Below are positions 27,305 to 35,278 of a stretch of 64,000 nucleotides of DNA, in pieces. The DNA is taken from contig NZ_JAUCFJ010000002.1 in the NCBI RefSeq assembly GCF_030348505.1, positions 996,001-1,060,000 on the forward strand, in the 5' to 3' direction. The translations under genes were made by a program, and so were the position numbers. Every line of letters starts with the position of its first letter. Position 1 is the first letter of the stretch. The notes below the pieces were generated by a model. That model had not been told where the DNA came from, ran no database searches, and was given only the letters and a program-made list of their open reading frames with translations. The stretch is from Lysinibacillus sp. G4S2. GTDB taxonomy: Bacteria > Bacillota > Bacilli > Bacillales_A > Planococcaceae.

Positions 27305-27417
27305 CATCACCAAAACGTGTGGTTGATTTCCGTTCCGGCTGGGCGCTTTCCTGGGGGCGTCCGATGAGCCGCTTCACTCGCGTTGCTCGCTCCAGGGTCT
27401 CATCTGTGACGCTGATC
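27305..27417. repeat. Interspersed repeat element, copy d, left part (interrupted by the IS)
   Basis: CACCAAAACGTGTGG, then GTTGATTTCCGTTCCGGCTG, GGGCGTCCGATGAGCC and GGGTCTCATCTGTGACGCTG, cut after GACGCTGATC (27408-27417) where the IS begins. The missing right part resumes at 29098 after the IS. Confidence 0.85.
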
Positions 27418-29097
27418 GAGGGCACTGAAAAACTCATCAAAATTAAAATTTTTTAACTCAAAAAAAATATCGGGCGCCATTTCATCCTTTTTTAGGAAGG
27501 GGTCGTCCGATTTCTTTCATTATTCTTTGCTTTTTTCGTTCATTAGTTTTAAAATTCTCTTCATATTCACGACAAATAGCGTTGCGGCTGCTTGTATTTG
27601 CATACCAAATAGACCCGTGGCGTTTGCTTGATTATACCCGTGTCTGTTTTTTATTTCACTATTCTTTGCTTCGATTTTATAGCGTTCTTTTGCCAATTGT
27701 TTAAAGGATTCCGTTTCCTGAAACACTTCTTGTTCTATGTGTTCATTTGACAGAAGAGAAACTGAATAACTTTTTGTTTTCGCTCCTTCTTTATAACACC
27801 CTTCTTTTAAAGGACAAACTTTACATTTTTCTATATCAAAGAAATATTTTAATTGTGTATTTTGCGTGGAATTCTTACGCTTTTTAATACTTTTACTCTT
27901 TGCTAAATGTCCAGCAGGGCACACATATAAATCGGCATCTTTATTAAACTCAAACTTACTTTCTTGCTTCCGTTGACCGTTCGTAATAACAGGATGTAGC
28001 CTTGAAATGAGTTGAATCTCTTTCTTTTTTGTGTATAATAAATTCTCTTTACCAGAATACGCTGTATCTCCAAGAATGGTGTTCACTTCTATGCCTGCTT
28101 GCTCACTCTTCTCTACTAGCTCTTGTAAATAATTCCCGTCACTTTTTTCACCTGTTGTTACAACTACTGCTGTTATAAGTCTTTCATCACTCATTGCCAA
28201 ATGTGTTTTATAACCAAAGAAAGGATTCTCTTTAGATTTATAACCGACACGTGCATCAGGATCAGCTGAGTAATTTATTTTAAGCTCATAATCTTCAATA
28301 ACTTCTTTGAGGACATTTACTTTTTCTTGTACACTTGGTATTTGAGCAATAGCCTTATTTTCTTCTATTATTTGAATGACTTGGTGACAATAGTCCACTT
28401 CTTTTTGGATATCTTGAGAAGTCGGTTTAGTGGGAAATTTTGATTTCATTGTTTCATCGAATTGATACACGGCTTTTCGTACCTGTTTTGATTTCTCTTG
28501 TAAAAACTCTTTCGGGGACTTCTGTTGGTAGCGTGCCTTCGTATGTGTTGCGTCTACAATCAATGTTTTACTTTTTAAAACACCCTGTGCAATAGCTAGT
28601 TCTACGGTTTTGTGAATGAGTAAATCTAACAATTGGACATCTTGTAAACGTAATCGACGGAATTTTGTTAAAGAACTTGCCTCAATAACACCTTCTTCTG
28701 GTGCCATATCTAAAAAATATTTAAAGGACATATCATATTTAGAACGTTCTACTACATCAACATCAGAAATATCATAAATTGCCTTAAGTAATAAATATTT
28801 GAACATACGAATAGGTGAAATAGCGTAACGACCATTATCTAGACAATATTTAGTCTCTAATTCCTCTAAAACAAAAGTAAAATCAATTAATTCCTTCATT
28901 TGACGAAGCATATTATCTTTTGGCACAACTAAATCATAGATTGCCATATGAGGACTAAGAGCAAGCGTTTCTTGTTTGGAAAGCATAAAAAGCACCACCT
29001 AAAATGAACAGTATACTAATAATTATAGATGAAAAAGAAAAGGAAGTAGAGAAAAAATTCGCTACTTCCTTTATCTAACCACTTTTTCAGTGCCCTC
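27418..29097 (-). mobile_element. IS1182-family insertion sequence, 1680 bp, apparently intact
   Basis: The ends are 15-bp perfect terminal inverted repeats GAGGGCACTGAAAAA (27418-27432) and its complement (29083-29097). The flanking 10 bases GACGCTGATC occur on both sides (27408-27417 and 29098-29107) and occur once in uninterrupted copies of the host repeat. They are therefore a target-site duplication. A single full-length transposase gene lies on the minus strand. Perfect ends, the clean duplication and an open frame suggest a recent insertion that may still be active. Confidence 0.93.
27520..28986 (-). CDS. IS1182-family transposase
   Basis: A DDE transposase of about 488 residues. The N-terminal DUF772-like domain begins MLSKQETLALSPHMAIYDLV. 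The first catalytic Asp region is KTLIVDATHTKARYQQ, the second lies in TTGEKSDGNYLQEL and ILGDTAYSGKENLLY, and the acidic Glu region is late (RYKIEAKNSEIKNRHGY, consistent with the Y-(2)-R-(3)-E-(6)-K layout). A cysteine cluster (CKVCPLKEGCYKEG) is typical of IS1182 members. The ATG at 28986 is chosen over a GTG 12 bases upstream because AGGTGG lies 8 bases before it. Confidence 0.93.
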   Translation of the reverse strand: MLSKQETLALSPHMAIYDLVVPKDNMLRQMKELIDFTFVLEELETKYCLDNGRYAISPIRMFKYLLLKAIYDISDVDVVERSKYDMSFKYFLDMAPEEGVIEASSLTKFRRLRLQDVQLLDLLIHKTVELAIAQGVLKSKTLIVDATHTKARYQQKSPKEFLQEKSKQVRKAVYQFDETMKSKFPTKPTSQDIQKEVDYCHQVIQIIEENKAIAQIPSVQEKVNVLKEVIEDYELKINYSADPDARVGYKSKENPFFGYKTHLAMSDERLITAVVVTTGEKSDGNYLQELVEKSEQAGIEVNTILGDTAYSGKENLLYTKKKEIQLISRLHPVITNGQRKQESKFEFNKDADLYVCPAGHLAKSKSIKKRKNSTQNTQLKYFFDIEKCKVCPLKEGCYKEGAKTKSYSVSLLSNEHIEQEVFQETESFKQLAKERYKIEAKNSEIKNRHGYNQANATGLFGMQIQAAATLFVVNMKRILKLMNEKSKE

Positions 29098-29200
29098 GAC
29101 GCTGATCCCCAAGGAGTCGCCCAGCCTCCACTTCAATCAACTTATATACATAGCATACGTTTTAACTAATGTCATCCACTACTTTTGGTGATGAGACAGA
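29098..29200. repeat. Interspersed repeat element, copy d, right part
   Basis: Starts with the duplicated GACGCTGATC and continues CCCCAAGGAGTCGCCCAGCC and CAATCAAC. It ends with the outer segment ACGTTTTAACTAATGTCATC and TTTTGGTGATGAGAC. The same outer segment follows copies e and g. The 21-bp array A begins immediately after it. Confidence 0.8.
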
Positions 29201-29211
29201 AAAGAAGTGCA

Positions 29212-29632
29212 ACCTGATTGGAAAAAGGGCGCACCTGAGCGAAAAGAAGTGCAACCTGATCAGAAAACGGCTGTACCCGATCACTTTTACGGCATACCCG
29301 AGCGGTTAAGGGAGTTACCCGATCACTTTTTCAGCCTACCCGATCACTTCTTCGGCATACCCGAGCGGTTTTGAGCGTAACCCGATCACTTCTTCGGCAT
29401 ACCCGAGCGGTTTTGAGCGTAACCCGATCACTTCTTCGGCATACCCGAGCGGTTTTGAGCGTAACCCGATCACTTCTTCGGCATACCCGAGCGGTTTTGA
29501 GCGTAACCCGATCACTTCTTCGGCATACCCGAGCGGTTTTGAGCGTAACCCGATCACTTTTTCGGCATACCCGAGCGGTTTTGAGCGTAACCCGATCACT
29601 TCTCCTGGCATACCCGAGCGCATTCAGTTTCC
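29212..29632. repeat. Array A: about 20 units with an exact 21-bp period
   Basis: Units start at 29212, 29233, 29254, 29275 and so on, each with ACCTGA or ACCCGA. The period is exactly 21 to 29590, with one extra base before the last unit (29612). Two types alternate: ACCCGATCACTTCTTCGGCA+T and ACCCGAGCGGTTTTGAGCGT+A. They share ACCCGAnC and differ in the remaining 12-13 bases, giving 42-bp double units. The first units are diverged, the middle ones nearly identical. Reading frames open across it in several frames only because 21 is a multiple of three. It lies 30 bases beyond the tetR stop and directly after repeat copy d. Confidence 0.93.
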
Positions 29633-29662
29633 AACTAAGCAAACCCTTTTACAACGAGCCAT

Positions 29663-30271
29663 TTATTTCACTTTCAATCCATCTAATACAATAGCTGTAA
29701 ATTGTGCCATTTCTATAGCTAAATCGAAGTCTTCATTATGGATTAACCAATCATAGATGTTTGCACGCATACAACGTTGAATAACAGCCTGCATGTCAGT
29801 TACTTGTAAATCTTGACGAAACTCCCCGAGTCGAATGCCTTCCTCGATATAGGAATTAATAATTTGGAATATTTTCCTTTGTGGATTAATTAAATAATGA
29901 TCTTGTTCTACTTGATTTGTCATAGCTGCAGTATAGACTGTTCTCAATAAATCTTTTCCGACAACATTTGTTAAGTACTTCATTTGTTCTTGATAAAGTA
30001 GTAGAATTTTTTCACTTGCTGGTAAAGTACGGTCAATATTTTTTTCCACCGTGCTATAAAAACTATCAAGCTCTTTAAATTTTTCTAAAATAACATCGTA
30101 CTTAGATGGGAAATGAGTGTAAAACGTTCCCTTCGATACATTACATGCTTTAGTAATTTGTTCAACAGATACATATTCAAATCCATGTTTATTAAAAAGG
30201 TCTAATGATGTTTTTAGTAATTTTTCCCGTGTTTCTAATGCTTTTAATTGACGACTAGTTAGTGAATTCAT
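29663..30271 (-). CDS. TetR-family transcriptional regulator
   Basis: A 202-residue regulator. The N-terminal helix-turn-helix is TREKLLKTSLDLFNKHGFEY followed by VSVEQITKACNVSKGTFYTH and FPSKYDVI, the standard TetR DNA-binding signature. The C-terminal ligand domain (residues 70-200) is not family-specific. GGAGGA lies about 11 bases before the ATG. It is transcribed away from the operon at 30677-36463. A 29-base dyad overlapping that operon's promoter (30564-30592) is the likely operator, so it probably represses that operon until a hydroxy acid or its CoA ester binds. Confidence 0.92.
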   Translation of the reverse strand: MNSLTSRQLKALETREKLLKTSLDLFNKHGFEYVSVEQITKACNVSKGTFYTHFPSKYDVILEKFKELDSFYSTVEKNIDRTLPASEKILLLYQEQMKYLTNVVGKDLLRTVYTAAMTNQVEQDHYLINPQRKIFQIINSYIEEGIRLGEFRQDLQVTDMQAVIQRCMRANIYDWLIHNEDFDLAIEMAQFTAIVLDGLKVK

Positions 30272-30304
30272 ATTTCGATTATTCCTCCAAATTTAAGGCT
30301 CATC

Positions 30305-30475
30305 TCTATAAAGTGTGGTTGATTTCCGTTCCAACTGTGGGCGTCCGATGAGGCGGTGCTCGCTCCAAGGTCTCAACTGTGACGCTAATCCTCAAGGAGT
30401 CACCCAGCCGGAACGAAAATCAACTAGGTAGTCTTAACGAATATCATCCCTAACTTTTTGTGATGAGCTGAATTT
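30305..30475. repeat. Interspersed repeat element, copy e
   Basis: Left end GTGTGGTTGATTTCCGTTCC and right end CAGCCGGAACGAAAATCAAC form the inverted ends. Between them are GGGCGTCCGATGAGGC and GTGACGCTAATCCTCAAGGA. The outer segment AACGAATATCATCCCTAACT ends at GATGAGC. It separates tetR from the promoter of the catabolic operon. Confidence 0.82.
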
Positions 30476-30530
30476 AAGTATTTTAAGATATTTTTTTGTA
30501 AAAATATTCTGAAAATATATTTTTTTTCGA

Positions 30531-30560
30531 TTGACGAGATGGATTTATTTTGATTATGAT
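30531..30560 (+). promoter_or_regulatory. Promoter of the hydroxy-acid operon
   Basis: TTGACG (30531-30536), an 18-base spacer and TATGAT (30555-30560), immediately upstream of the dyad operator. Confidence 0.75.
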
Positions 30561-30563
30561 TTA

Positions 30564-30592
30564 ATTGACCGTAGTCAATGACTGGGGTCAAT
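30564..30592. promoter_or_regulatory. Dyad operator, likely TetR-family binding site
   Basis: ATTGACCGTAGTCA, a central A, then TGACTGGGGTCAAT. The two 14-base arms match at 12 positions in inverted orientation. It begins 3 bases after the -10 box, so binding would block transcription start. The adjacent tetR gene makes it the probable ligand-controlled site. Confidence 0.75.
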
Positions 30593-30676
30593 TAATGAAT
30601 CTTGTTATTAATGTTACGACAAAAGACTAGAGTTGGCTAGTGTTCATTAGAGTTTGAAGGAACGGGGGAGGTCAAA

Positions 30677-31570
30677 ATGACGGAGAAATTAGGTTTTATC
30701 GGCTTAGGCAATATGGGGTTACCGATGTCGATTAATTTATTAAAAGCAGGCTTTACGGTTTATGGCTTTGACACTAATTCAAAGGCAATGGAACAATTTA
30801 TAGACGAAGGCGGAGTCGGACTAGCAACAGCAAAGGAAGTTGCAGAACAAAGTGATATTATCATGACGAGTTTGCCGACACCTCAAATCGTGGAACTAGT
30901 GTATAAATCGGAACAGGGAATCATACACCATGCTAAGAAAGGGAGTTTATTAATAGATTTCAGTACGGTAAATCCCGAATTAAATGATTCCTTACATAAA
31001 GAAGCGCAATCATTGGGGTTACGTTACCTCGGAGCACCTGTTAGCGGGGGAGTCATTGGGGCAATTCATGCAACTCTAACGATAATGGTCGGAGGAGAAG
31101 AGGAAGATTATCAAAGTGGGTCTGAAATATTCGGAATAGTCGGGAAAAACATTTATCATCTTGGGACTTCTCCAAGTGTAGGTACACGCATAAAATTACT
31201 CAATAATTTAATGATTGGCTTCTATACAGAGGCAGTCGCTGAAACGATTGTGCTTGGCGAAAAGATGGGTATCCATGCAGATACGCTGTATGAAGTTTTA
31301 AGTAATAGCTATGGTCAAAGTCGTATTTATGAACGTAATTACGTAGAATATATGAAAAATGAAAACTATCAGCCAGGCTTTTCTACAAACCTTTTATTAA
31401 AAGATTTGAGACTAGCTAAAAATATGGCAAAAGAGGCAGGGGTACCACTTCGAATCGGGGAACAGTTGGTAGATCTTTATAGTAATATTTCTCAACAGGG
31501 TTATGGAGAAAATGATATGTCTGCCGCTTATTTAAGTTTAAAAGAAAAATGCAAAATTGAACAATTTTAA
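30677..31570 (+). CDS. 3-hydroxyisobutyrate dehydrogenase-family enzyme
   Basis: A 297-residue NAD-dependent beta-hydroxyacid dehydrogenase: FIGLGNMGLPMSINLLKAGF (Rossmann), APVSGGVIGAIHATLTIMVG (substrate loop) and the catalytic Lys in GTRIKLLNNLMIGF. It is the first gene of an operon whose second gene is a methylmalonate-semialdehyde-dehydrogenase type enzyme. 3-Hydroxyisobutyrate to methylmalonate semialdehyde is therefore the simplest reading, though 3-hydroxypropionate or 4-hydroxybutyrate type substrates are possible. GGGGGAGG lies 7 bases before the ATG. The next gene starts 16 bases after its stop. Confidence 0.87.
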   Translation: MTEKLGFIGLGNMGLPMSINLLKAGFTVYGFDTNSKAMEQFIDEGGVGLATAKEVAEQSDIIMTSLPTPQIVELVYKSEQGIIHHAKKGSLLIDFSTVNPELNDSLHKEAQSLGLRYLGAPVSGGVIGAIHATLTIMVGGEEEDYQSGSEIFGIVGKNIYHLGTSPSVGTRIKLLNNLMIGFYTEAVAETIVLGEKMGIHADTLYEVLSNSYGQSRIYERNYVEYMKNENYQPGFSTNLLLKDLRLAKNMAKEAGVPLRIGEQLVDLYSNISQQGYGENDMSAAYLSLKEKCKIEQF

Positions 31571-31585
31571 AGGAGGACTAGAAAT

Positions 31586-33111
31586 ATGACAACAGCACAA
31601 GAAGTTAAAACTTTAACACATTTTATTGGTGGGGAACTAGTTGAAGGGAAAAGCGGGCGTTTCGGTTCAGTATTCAATCCAACGACAGGTGAGGTTATTG
31701 CCAAGGTGCCACTTGCAACTGTAGAAGAAACTAGGGAGGCTATTGATAAGGCACAGGCAGCATTTCCAAAATGGCGTGATACGTCAGTAGCTAAGCGAGC
31801 AGAGGTTGTGTTAAAGTTCCGCAATCTTATCTTATTACTGAAAATATGGAGGAGCTTTTACAAATCATTTGTACAGAAAGTGGGAAAACAATTGAGGACG
31901 CAAAAGGTGAAATTACTCGAGGTTTAGAATCTGTTGACTTAGCAATCGGTGCACCTCATTTAATGAAAGGTGAGTATTCAGTAAATGTTGGCGGTCAAAT
32001 CAATGCCTATTCTGCAAAATTTCCATTAGGTGTAGTAGCCGCTATTTCGCCATTTAATTTCCCAATTATGGTGCCATTAGCGCAAACTAGTATGGCAATT
32101 GCTGTTGGTAATGCAGTTATTTTAAAAGCATCTGAACGTGTTCCTATGACTGCCTTGTATGTTAGTGAGCTTTGGAAAAAGGCTGGATTACCAGATGGTA
32201 TTTGGACTGTAGTAAATGGTGATAAAGATGCTGTTAATGAACTTTTAGAAAACCCGATTGTGCAAGCGATTTCATTTGTAGGATCGACACCAGTAGCTAA
32301 ATATATTTATGAAACGGGCTCGAAATACGGTAAACGTGTGACAGCGCTTGGTGGAGGAAAAAACAATATGGTTGTCATGCCTGATGCAGACCTTGAGCAG
32401 GTAGCAAATGCCTTCATTGGTGCAGCGTATGGCGCGGCCTCTCAACGTTGTATGGCCATTTCTACAATTATGCCTGTTGGTAAGGCTACTGCAGATCGTC
32501 TTGTTGAAATCTTAAAGGAGAAAATCGCTAACTTGAAGGTAGGTTCATATACAAATCCAGAGACCGATTTTGGTCCTGTCATTTCACAGCAATCGAAGGA
32601 AGCGATTATTGCTGCTATCGGTCGAGGAGAGTCTGAAGGGGCAACAGTTATTTGTGATGGTCGTGAACTTGATATTGTGAAAGAATCAAAAGGATTTTTT
32701 GTAGGACCAACATTGCTAGATAACGTAAAAACTGGCATGGAAATTTATGAGCAAGAAATATTCGGTCCAGCTCGTAATGTTGTGCGTGTGGATTCATTGG
32801 ATGAAGCAATCCAACTTATTAATAAGCATGAACTTGGGAATGGTGTCACGATTTTTACGAATGATGGCTTAGCATCACGTAAATTCACAACAGAAATAGA
32901 TGTTGGCATGGTAGGTGTCAATGTACCGATTCCAATTCCGGTTGGATACCATAATTTCGCTGGATTTAAAGGTTCTCGTTTTGGTGAAGGGCATATGTTT
33001 GGACCTGATCAGGCACGTTTCTTCACAAAAACAAAAACAATATCAGAGCGTTGGATGGAAGGAAATGCATCGACAGCATCTACATTTGCATTCCCTAGTA
33101 ATAACGACTAA
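31586..33111 (+). pseudogene. mmsA: CoA-acylating methylmalonate-semialdehyde dehydrogenase, frameshifted
   Basis: An aldehyde dehydrogenase split by one frameshift. The first part (31586 to about 31835) reads THFIGGELVEGKSGRFGSVF up to AKRAEVVLKFRNLI. It then slips into a wrong frame ending at 31927. The second part resumes at TENMEELLQIICTESGKTIE (about 31838) and runs to 33111 with APHLMKGEYSV, AISPFNFPIMVPLAQTSMAI and catalytic Cys in AASQRCMAISTIMPVG. The break lies in the T/A-rich run near 31823-31838, with a gain of two bases or a loss of one. Everything else is intact at family length (about 500 residues), so a very recent mutation or a base-calling error are both possible. The internal ATG at 31846 has no ribosome site. 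Confidence 0.85.
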
Positions 33112-33120
33112 TACAAACGA

Positions 33121-33150
33121 AGAGCTGTTTTTCTTGCAGCTCTTTTTTCT
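33121..33150 (+). terminator. Intra-operon hairpin with T run (attenuator or partial terminator)
   Basis: AGAGCTG / CAGCTCT with a 9-base loop followed by TTTTTT, between mmsA and the permease gene. It may lower expression of the downstream genes relative to the first two. Confidence 0.65.
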
Positions 33151-33173
33151 AAAAGAATAAAGGGGGCAAGTGG

Positions 33174-34490
33174 ATGTTAGAATACATTGGACTTTTTGGT
33201 AGTTTAGCTTTACTTGTGTATTTAACAATGAGGGGTGTTAATTTACTTATTTCAGCACCATTGACTGCATTGATAGCGGCTGTAACGAATGGTCTAGCAT
33301 TTTTTCCACAAACAGCTGATGAGAATCAAGCTAACTTTTTAACAAGTTATATGGATGGGTTTACTGGATTCGTTGGTTCATGGTATTTAATGTTCATGGC
33401 AGGTGCAATTTTCGGAAAGGTAATGGAGGATACTGGGGCGGCTGATAGTGTTTCTAAATGGATTGTGGAAAAAATCGGGGTTAAATATGCAGCCTATGCC
33501 GTAGTACTTGCTGCAGCTGTACTAACGTATGGTGGTGTCTCCGTCTTTATCGTAGCCTTTTCGGTATATCCAATGGCTATTAGTTTATTCAAGCAAGCGA
33601 ATTTCCCTCGTCGCTTTATTCCAGCAGCGCTTGGTTTAGGTTCTGTAACCTTTACGATGACCTCGGCAGGTTCACCTGAAATTCAAAACTGGATTCCTAT
33701 TCAATACCTTAATACAACGCCATATGCTGGATGGCAAGTAAGTATAGTTGTTGCAATTTTTATGGCAATTGGTGGATCTCTGTGGCTAAATTGGATGATT
33801 AAACGTGCAGTAAAAAGTGGAGAAGTATTTATTGAACGATCTAATGATCCAGTTGTTGATGAATCTCGTAAGCTTCCGAGTCCAATTTTAAGTCTTGTAC
33901 CACTATTGGTAGTTTTAGGTATTTCCTTTGTGTTCCATGATTCTCTTGGAACTTCAGCTTTAATTGTGGCATTAACGAGTGGATGTATTACGGCTTATTT
34001 AGTGAGCTATAAATATTCAAAATCTGTCGGAGCCACACTAGCAGCTGGTGCAATGGGTGCCGTTGTAGCTATTGCTAATACAGCAGCAGTGGTTGGCTTC
34101 GGAGGTGTGGTAAAAGCTACACCATCATTTGTGGCAACTGTTGACGTAATGACTAATATTCCTGGAAGTCCGTTAATTGGCGGTGCATTAGCCATCGCAG
34201 TAATAGCAGGTTTAACAGGCTCGGCCTCTGGTGGTCAAACAATCGCAATGCCTTTACTTGCGCCACACTATATTGACATGGGGGTTGATACCGAGGCATT
34301 ACACCGTACAATTGCTATTGCGTCGGGGTCTCTCGATTCATTGCCACATGGCGGTTATGTAGTAACAACTATCAATTCTGTATGCAATGAAAAGCATAAG
34401 GATGCTTATATGCCATTTGGTGCCTTAACTGTCATTATACCTATCATAGGTACGATAATCGCAATCATATTATTCTCACTAGGAATGTAG
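33174..34490 (+). CDS. GntP-family permease
   Basis: A 438-residue, roughly 12-helix transporter of the gluconate:H+ symporter (GntP) superfamily. Characteristic are the Gly/Ala-rich re-entrant segments YGGVSVFIVAFSVYPMA, MTSAGSPEIQNWIPIQYL and GLTGSASGGQTIAMPLL. Members carry gluconate, hydroxybutyrate or related short hydroxy acids. Its place among hydroxyacid dehydrogenases suggests it imports the operon substrate. The ATG at 33174 has AAAGGGGGC upstream. The SDR gene follows after 12 bases. Confidence 0.88.
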   Translation: MLEYIGLFGSLALLVYLTMRGVNLLISAPLTALIAAVTNGLAFFPQTADENQANFLTSYMDGFTGFVGSWYLMFMAGAIFGKVMEDTGAADSVSKWIVEKIGVKYAAYAVVLAAAVLTYGGVSVFIVAFSVYPMAISLFKQANFPRRFIPAALGLGSVTFTMTSAGSPEIQNWIPIQYLNTTPYAGWQVSIVVAIFMAIGGSLWLNWMIKRAVKSGEVFIERSNDPVVDESRKLPSPILSLVPLLVVLGISFVFHDSLGTSALIVALTSGCITAYLVSYKYSKSVGATLAAGAMGAVVAIANTAAVVGFGGVVKATPSFVATVDVMTNIPGSPLIGGALAIAVIAGLTGSASGGQTIAMPLLAPHYIDMGVDTEALHRTIAIASGSLDSLPHGGYVVTTINSVCNEKHKDAYMPFGALTVIIPIIGTIIAIILFSLGM

Positions 34491-34502
34491 GAGGGATGTT
34501 AA

Positions 34503-35264
34503 GTGAAAGGAAAAACAGTTTTTATTACTGGAGCAGCTCGTGGTATCGGGTTATCCATGGCACTAGCGTTTGCTGAACAAGGTGCGAATGTAGTGATAAC
34601 AGATATTAATGAACAGCTTTTAGCAGAGGCAATTAACAACAATCCTCAATTAACTGCATACACATGTGATGTTGCGGATGAACAGGCAATATGTGATGCG
34701 ATTGACTTTACTGTTAAAAAGTTTAAGACAATAGATATTTTAATCAACAACGCAGGGTTTCAGAATGTTTCTTTTATCGAAGATTTCGCGACAGAAATAT
34801 TTGAATCAATGCAAAAAGTGATGCTTGTTGCACCTTTTATCGCAATGAAATATGCGATACCACATATGAAGAACAATAAGTTTGGCCGCATTATTAATAT
34901 GGCATCCATTAATGGAGTTATTGGGTTTGCTGGGAAAGCTGGATACAATGCCGCTAAGCATGGACTTGTCGGTTTAACGAAAGTGGCCGCATTGGAGGTT
35001 GCAACAGAGGGGATCACAGTGAATGCGATTTGTCCAGGCTATGTCGATACAGAATTAGTGCGTAATCAGTTTACGGATTTGGCCAAGACAAGAGGGATTC
35101 AAGTAGAAGATGTGCTTGAGCAGGTGCTTTATCCGCTCGTACCTCAAAAACGCTTACTTGATGTATCAGAAATTACAGGACTTGCGCTTTATTTAGCAAG
35201 TGATATGGCAAAGGGTTTAACAGGTCAAGCAGTTATTTTGGATGGCGGTTATACAGCACAATAG
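34503..35264 (+). CDS. SDR dehydrogenase, 3-hydroxybutyrate-dehydrogenase-like
   Basis: A 253-residue classical short-chain dehydrogenase: cofactor motif TGAARGIGLS, NNAGFQNV, catalytic Ser in NMASINGVIGF and YNAAKHG (YxxxK). It ends with LTGQAVILDGGYTAQ. The closest pattern is D-3-hydroxybutyrate dehydrogenase (long substrate loop PGYVDTELVRNQ). The GTG start at 34503 follows TAGGAGGGATG. It is embedded between the permease and the iron-type alcohol dehydrogenase in one operon. With these neighbours, use of 3-hydroxybutyrate as carbon source is plausible but unproven. Confidence 0.85.
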   Translation: MKGKTVFITGAARGIGLSMALAFAEQGANVVITDINEQLLAEAINNNPQLTAYTCDVADEQAICDAIDFTVKKFKTIDILINNAGFQNVSFIEDFATEIFESMQKVMLVAPFIAMKYAIPHMKNNKFGRIINMASINGVIGFAGKAGYNAAKHGLVGLTKVAALEVATEGITVNAICPGYVDTELVRNQFTDLAKTRGIQVEDVLEQVLYPLVPQKRLLDVSEITGLALYLASDMAKGLTGQAVILDGGYTAQ

Positions 35265-35278
35265 TAGGAGGGTGAGAT

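Noticed and set aside
27252..27456. Opposed 62- and 64-codon ORFs over the repeat/IS junction
   Set aside because: They cross the terminator, repeat copy d and the IS end; no coding signal.
29331..29694. Overlapping ORFs on both strands through array A (about 95-107 codons)
   Set aside because: They exist because the 21-bp period is a multiple of three and the units lack stops in several frames. No ribosome sites, and the translated repeats differ in each frame.
31846..31927. Programmed frameshifting in mmsA
   Set aside because: No slippery heptamer with a downstream structure is evident and the family is normally one frame. A mutation or sequencing error is simpler.
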